Position numbers and translations under genes: made by a program
The notes under the pieces: model-generated
The model's database searches: none
What the model saw: only the letters and a program-made list of their open reading frames with translations
Told to the model about the DNA's origin: nothing
NCBI GenBank assembly: GCA_026000155.1
Contig: BNYG01000031.1
Location: 1 to 24,749, forward strand
Reading direction: 5' to 3'
DNA length: 24,749 nt
Source of the DNA: Bacteroidia bacterium
GTDB lineage: Bacteria; Bacteroidota; Bacteroidia; Bacteroidales; Azobacteroidaceae
Part shown: positions 24,101-24,749 of the stretch, piece by piece
How positions within the stretch are numbered: the stretch's first letter is position 1
Layout: each line of letters starts with the position of its first letter

Positions 24101-24230
24101 TACATTTACCAAATATCCGGGAGGCGACCCTGAAACTAACAGTGCAACCAATGCAGCTACGCAAGGTCTTGAAATGGGTGTCATTCCCAACCCAAGAACT
24201 ATCACTTTTGGATTCCGGCTTGGTTTCTAA
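21162..24230 (+). CDS. SusC/RagA-family TonB-linked outer-membrane transporter
   Basis: The 1022-residue protein has all SusC parts in order: a signal peptide (cut near QVFA), a carboxypeptidase-regulatory-like N-terminal domain (about 48-120; IAGKVLDTAGEALPGVTIAV, GTVTDLDGNFSL), a TonB-box region LQEVVAIGYG, a plug with IEQALQGTTPGVQVISSSGQ, IRGTNSITGGTSPLYVVDG and ILKDASATAIYGVRGSNGVV, and a barrel ending GFRLGF. Length is typical. SusC forms the channel of a pair with SusD, importing glycan or peptide fragments. The ATG at 21162 is used, but 21171 (MKKKQFLQRV) is equally credible. The susD gene follows after 35 bp. The substrate cannot be told from this protein. Confidence 0.96.
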   Translation: MNHMKKKQFLQRVCILAFLLVASSAMQVFARLPNSEIPGVNETQQAKQIAGKVLDTAGEALPGVTIAVKGTTNGTVTDLDGNFSLNNVADDAVLVFSYIGMLSQEVSVAGKSTINVTLEEDAIGLQEVVAIGYGVSKKSDLTGAVGTVKSDELLKRPITRIEQALQGTTPGVQVISSSGQPGKGLNVKIRGTNSITGGTSPLYVVDGDLDGDISSLNPNDIASMEILKDASATAIYGVRGSNGVVLITTKSGEVGRTKINVNAWFSKTSIADHIELMSAAEFAETINKYYVTTPAFSQADIDRLRSTGGTNWREELEESPWVQNYDVNVSGGNETVKYRVSYNSLYQPGMIITQKYNKDAVRANLDVKASKRLDLKFNLSYLETKSRNIQYQGDIYDPFSLANSFDPTLALKNDDGTYTRTSQWGTNGSNPVATILDKKDDKSNKRTSGTGVAVFKIIDGLTFTTNNTYTSASSYDKNWNGPYANDNPKNISASHSSSSSYHVQSSNYLTYDNTFGDHHLNGTLLYERSHGENVNFNGNAGQLSTPSFTYWNLGIGANKNVSSGYSRSALESYMWRVNYGYKDRYLLTAAYRADGSSQLADKWDYFPSVALAWNIAQENFLANHPVIAGLKLRTSYGETGNQAVGAYATIPKVDTWSMYFFDGITPITTTPMGTPVSKNLGWEHTKQTDIGLDVVLFNGRLSFTADLYNKDITGLLYDFRADPWFGGGTYKRNMGEMNNKGLELYFSGIPVKTRDFSWNSTLTVSFNRNKVVDLMGEDNLSFSGIGTFGAGVSRLMIGHPLGDFWGWKFLGTWKTNEATEAAKYGKKPGDPKYYDRPDKDGNIDYTINENDKMVIGNGTPDVSFGFINDFTYKNFTLSVMLQGMSGNEVYSQSMATVWGGHGMSRHATIKEALNVWSPENENDIPLLGREPTNFQSSRFVYDGSFIKLKNVALNYLIPKELTRKAYIENLEVYVSGQNLITFTKYPGGDPETNSATNAATQGLEMGVIPNPRTITFGFRLGF

Positions 24231-24265
24231 ACAGGTATAATTAATTATATAAAATAAAAATTATT

Positions 24266-24749
24266 ATGAAACTAAAATATTTTTTATCAATTACAGTTTT
24301 ACTGTCCATGGTGTTCTTCTCGGGTTGCGAGGATTTATCTGAAGACCCCAGAGCTGATATAACGCAGGCAAGCTATTTCAAGACACCGGAGGAATTGGAA
24401 GGCACCTTAGCCGCCATGTACCGGATGATAGTTGAGGATGATGCATGGGGTCAGATTACATTTACGGCGCCCTATTTTGGAGCAGACGACTTATCGACCC
24501 ATCCGGCATCGAATAAAGCCGATGTGCGCGAGTTTGACCGTATGGAGGGAAGCGCAGGCAATGGCGCCTTATCCGGCAATACTTGGACTTCAACCTATAA
24601 AGCTATTTATCAAGCCAATTCAGTAATCAAGGTTATTGACCAGGTGAAATTTACCAATGATGCCCAGAAAAATGGAGCCGTTGGTCAGGCTTATTTTATG
24701 AGAGCCTTGATGTACTTCTATTTAGTAAGAACTTTCGGTCCTATTCCAA
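24266..24749 (+). CDS. SusD/RagB-family lipoprotein, 5' part
   Basis: From ATG 24266 the frame is open to the window end (161 codons seen of the usual 500-600). It begins with a lipoprotein signal, MKLKYFLSITVLLSMVFFSG ending before Cys21. Then come EDPRADITQASYFKTPEELE, TLAAMYRMI and TSTYKAIYQANSVIKVID, and finally GQAYFMRALMYFYLVRTFGPIP, the characteristic TPR-like start of SusD proteins (x-A-x-FLRA-x-x-YF-L-VR-x-G). It would sit on the outer leaflet as the lid of the SusC channel and bind the glycan. It is translated together with susC. Confidence 0.92.
   Translation, partial: MKLKYFLSITVLLSMVFFSGCEDLSEDPRADITQASYFKTPEELEGTLAAMYRMIVEDDAWGQITFTAPYFGADDLSTHPASNKADVREFDRMEGSAGNGALSGNTWTSTYKAIYQANSVIKVIDQVKFTNDAQKNGAVGQAYFMRALMYFYLVRTFGPIP

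Overview
The window is from a member of the Bacteroidota, most likely the order Bacteroidales. The evidence is several TonB-dependent receptors, a SusC/SusD pair, HmuY-type haem-binding proteins, a C-terminal domain of the type IX secretion type, and promoters of the Bacteroidota form (TTG/TTTG, 19-20 bp, TAnnTTTG) in front of several genes. No rRNA, tRNA, CRISPR array or complete insertion sequence was seen. Genus and species cannot be told from this window.

Layout. (1) 1-832: 3' part of a GH13 alpha-amylase-type enzyme, overlapping tail to tail with a copper-exporting P-type ATPase (804-3014, minus). (2) 3206-6864: haem-uptake genes hmuR, hmuY and a second hmuY-like gene that carries a type IX sorting domain, closed by a strong hairpin terminator. 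(3) 6932-10952: an AT-rich accessory island on the minus strand, in the middle of the haem locus. It holds one intact RhuM gene, one internally deleted RhuM gene, a 5'-truncated methyltransferase joined to the first 37 codons of a P-loop helicase gene, an intact DUF1848 gene, and a broken KilA-N gene. (4) 11032-16619: hmuSTUV, that is a CobN-like chelatase-family protein, a membrane protein, an ExbB/TolQ/MotA-type channel protein and a DUF2149 protein, behind their own promoter. (5) 16681-19380, minus: a HAD phosphatase and a TonB-dependent receptor resembling metal (ZnuD-like) receptors, whose promoter -33 element is covered by a perfect TGCAAC-N3-GTTGCA dyad. (6) 19502-20953: an AbiEi-type antitoxin/repressor gene with its promoter and an inverted-repeat operator. 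Its AbiEii toxin partner is reduced to about 25 codons and runs in frame into a carbohydrate-binding lipoprotein gene. (7) 21009-24749: the start of a polysaccharide- or glycan-uptake locus, susC complete and susD cut by the window end, behind a promoter with a foldable leader.

How the genes work together. HmuY proteins would take haem from host or environmental haemoproteins and pass it to the receptor HmuR. HmuS is a membrane-anchored member of the CobN family; in related Bacteroidota it is linked to anaerobic removal of iron from haem. HmuU and HmuV resemble an ion-driven energising pair. The usual single run of hmu genes is here split in two by the island, and each half has a recognisable promoter. 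The most unusual features are the repeated pattern of internally deleted defence/accessory genes, the perfect DNA palindromes at the same codons of both RhuM genes, and the toxin-remnant/lipoprotein fusion under a likely AbiEi-controlled promoter.
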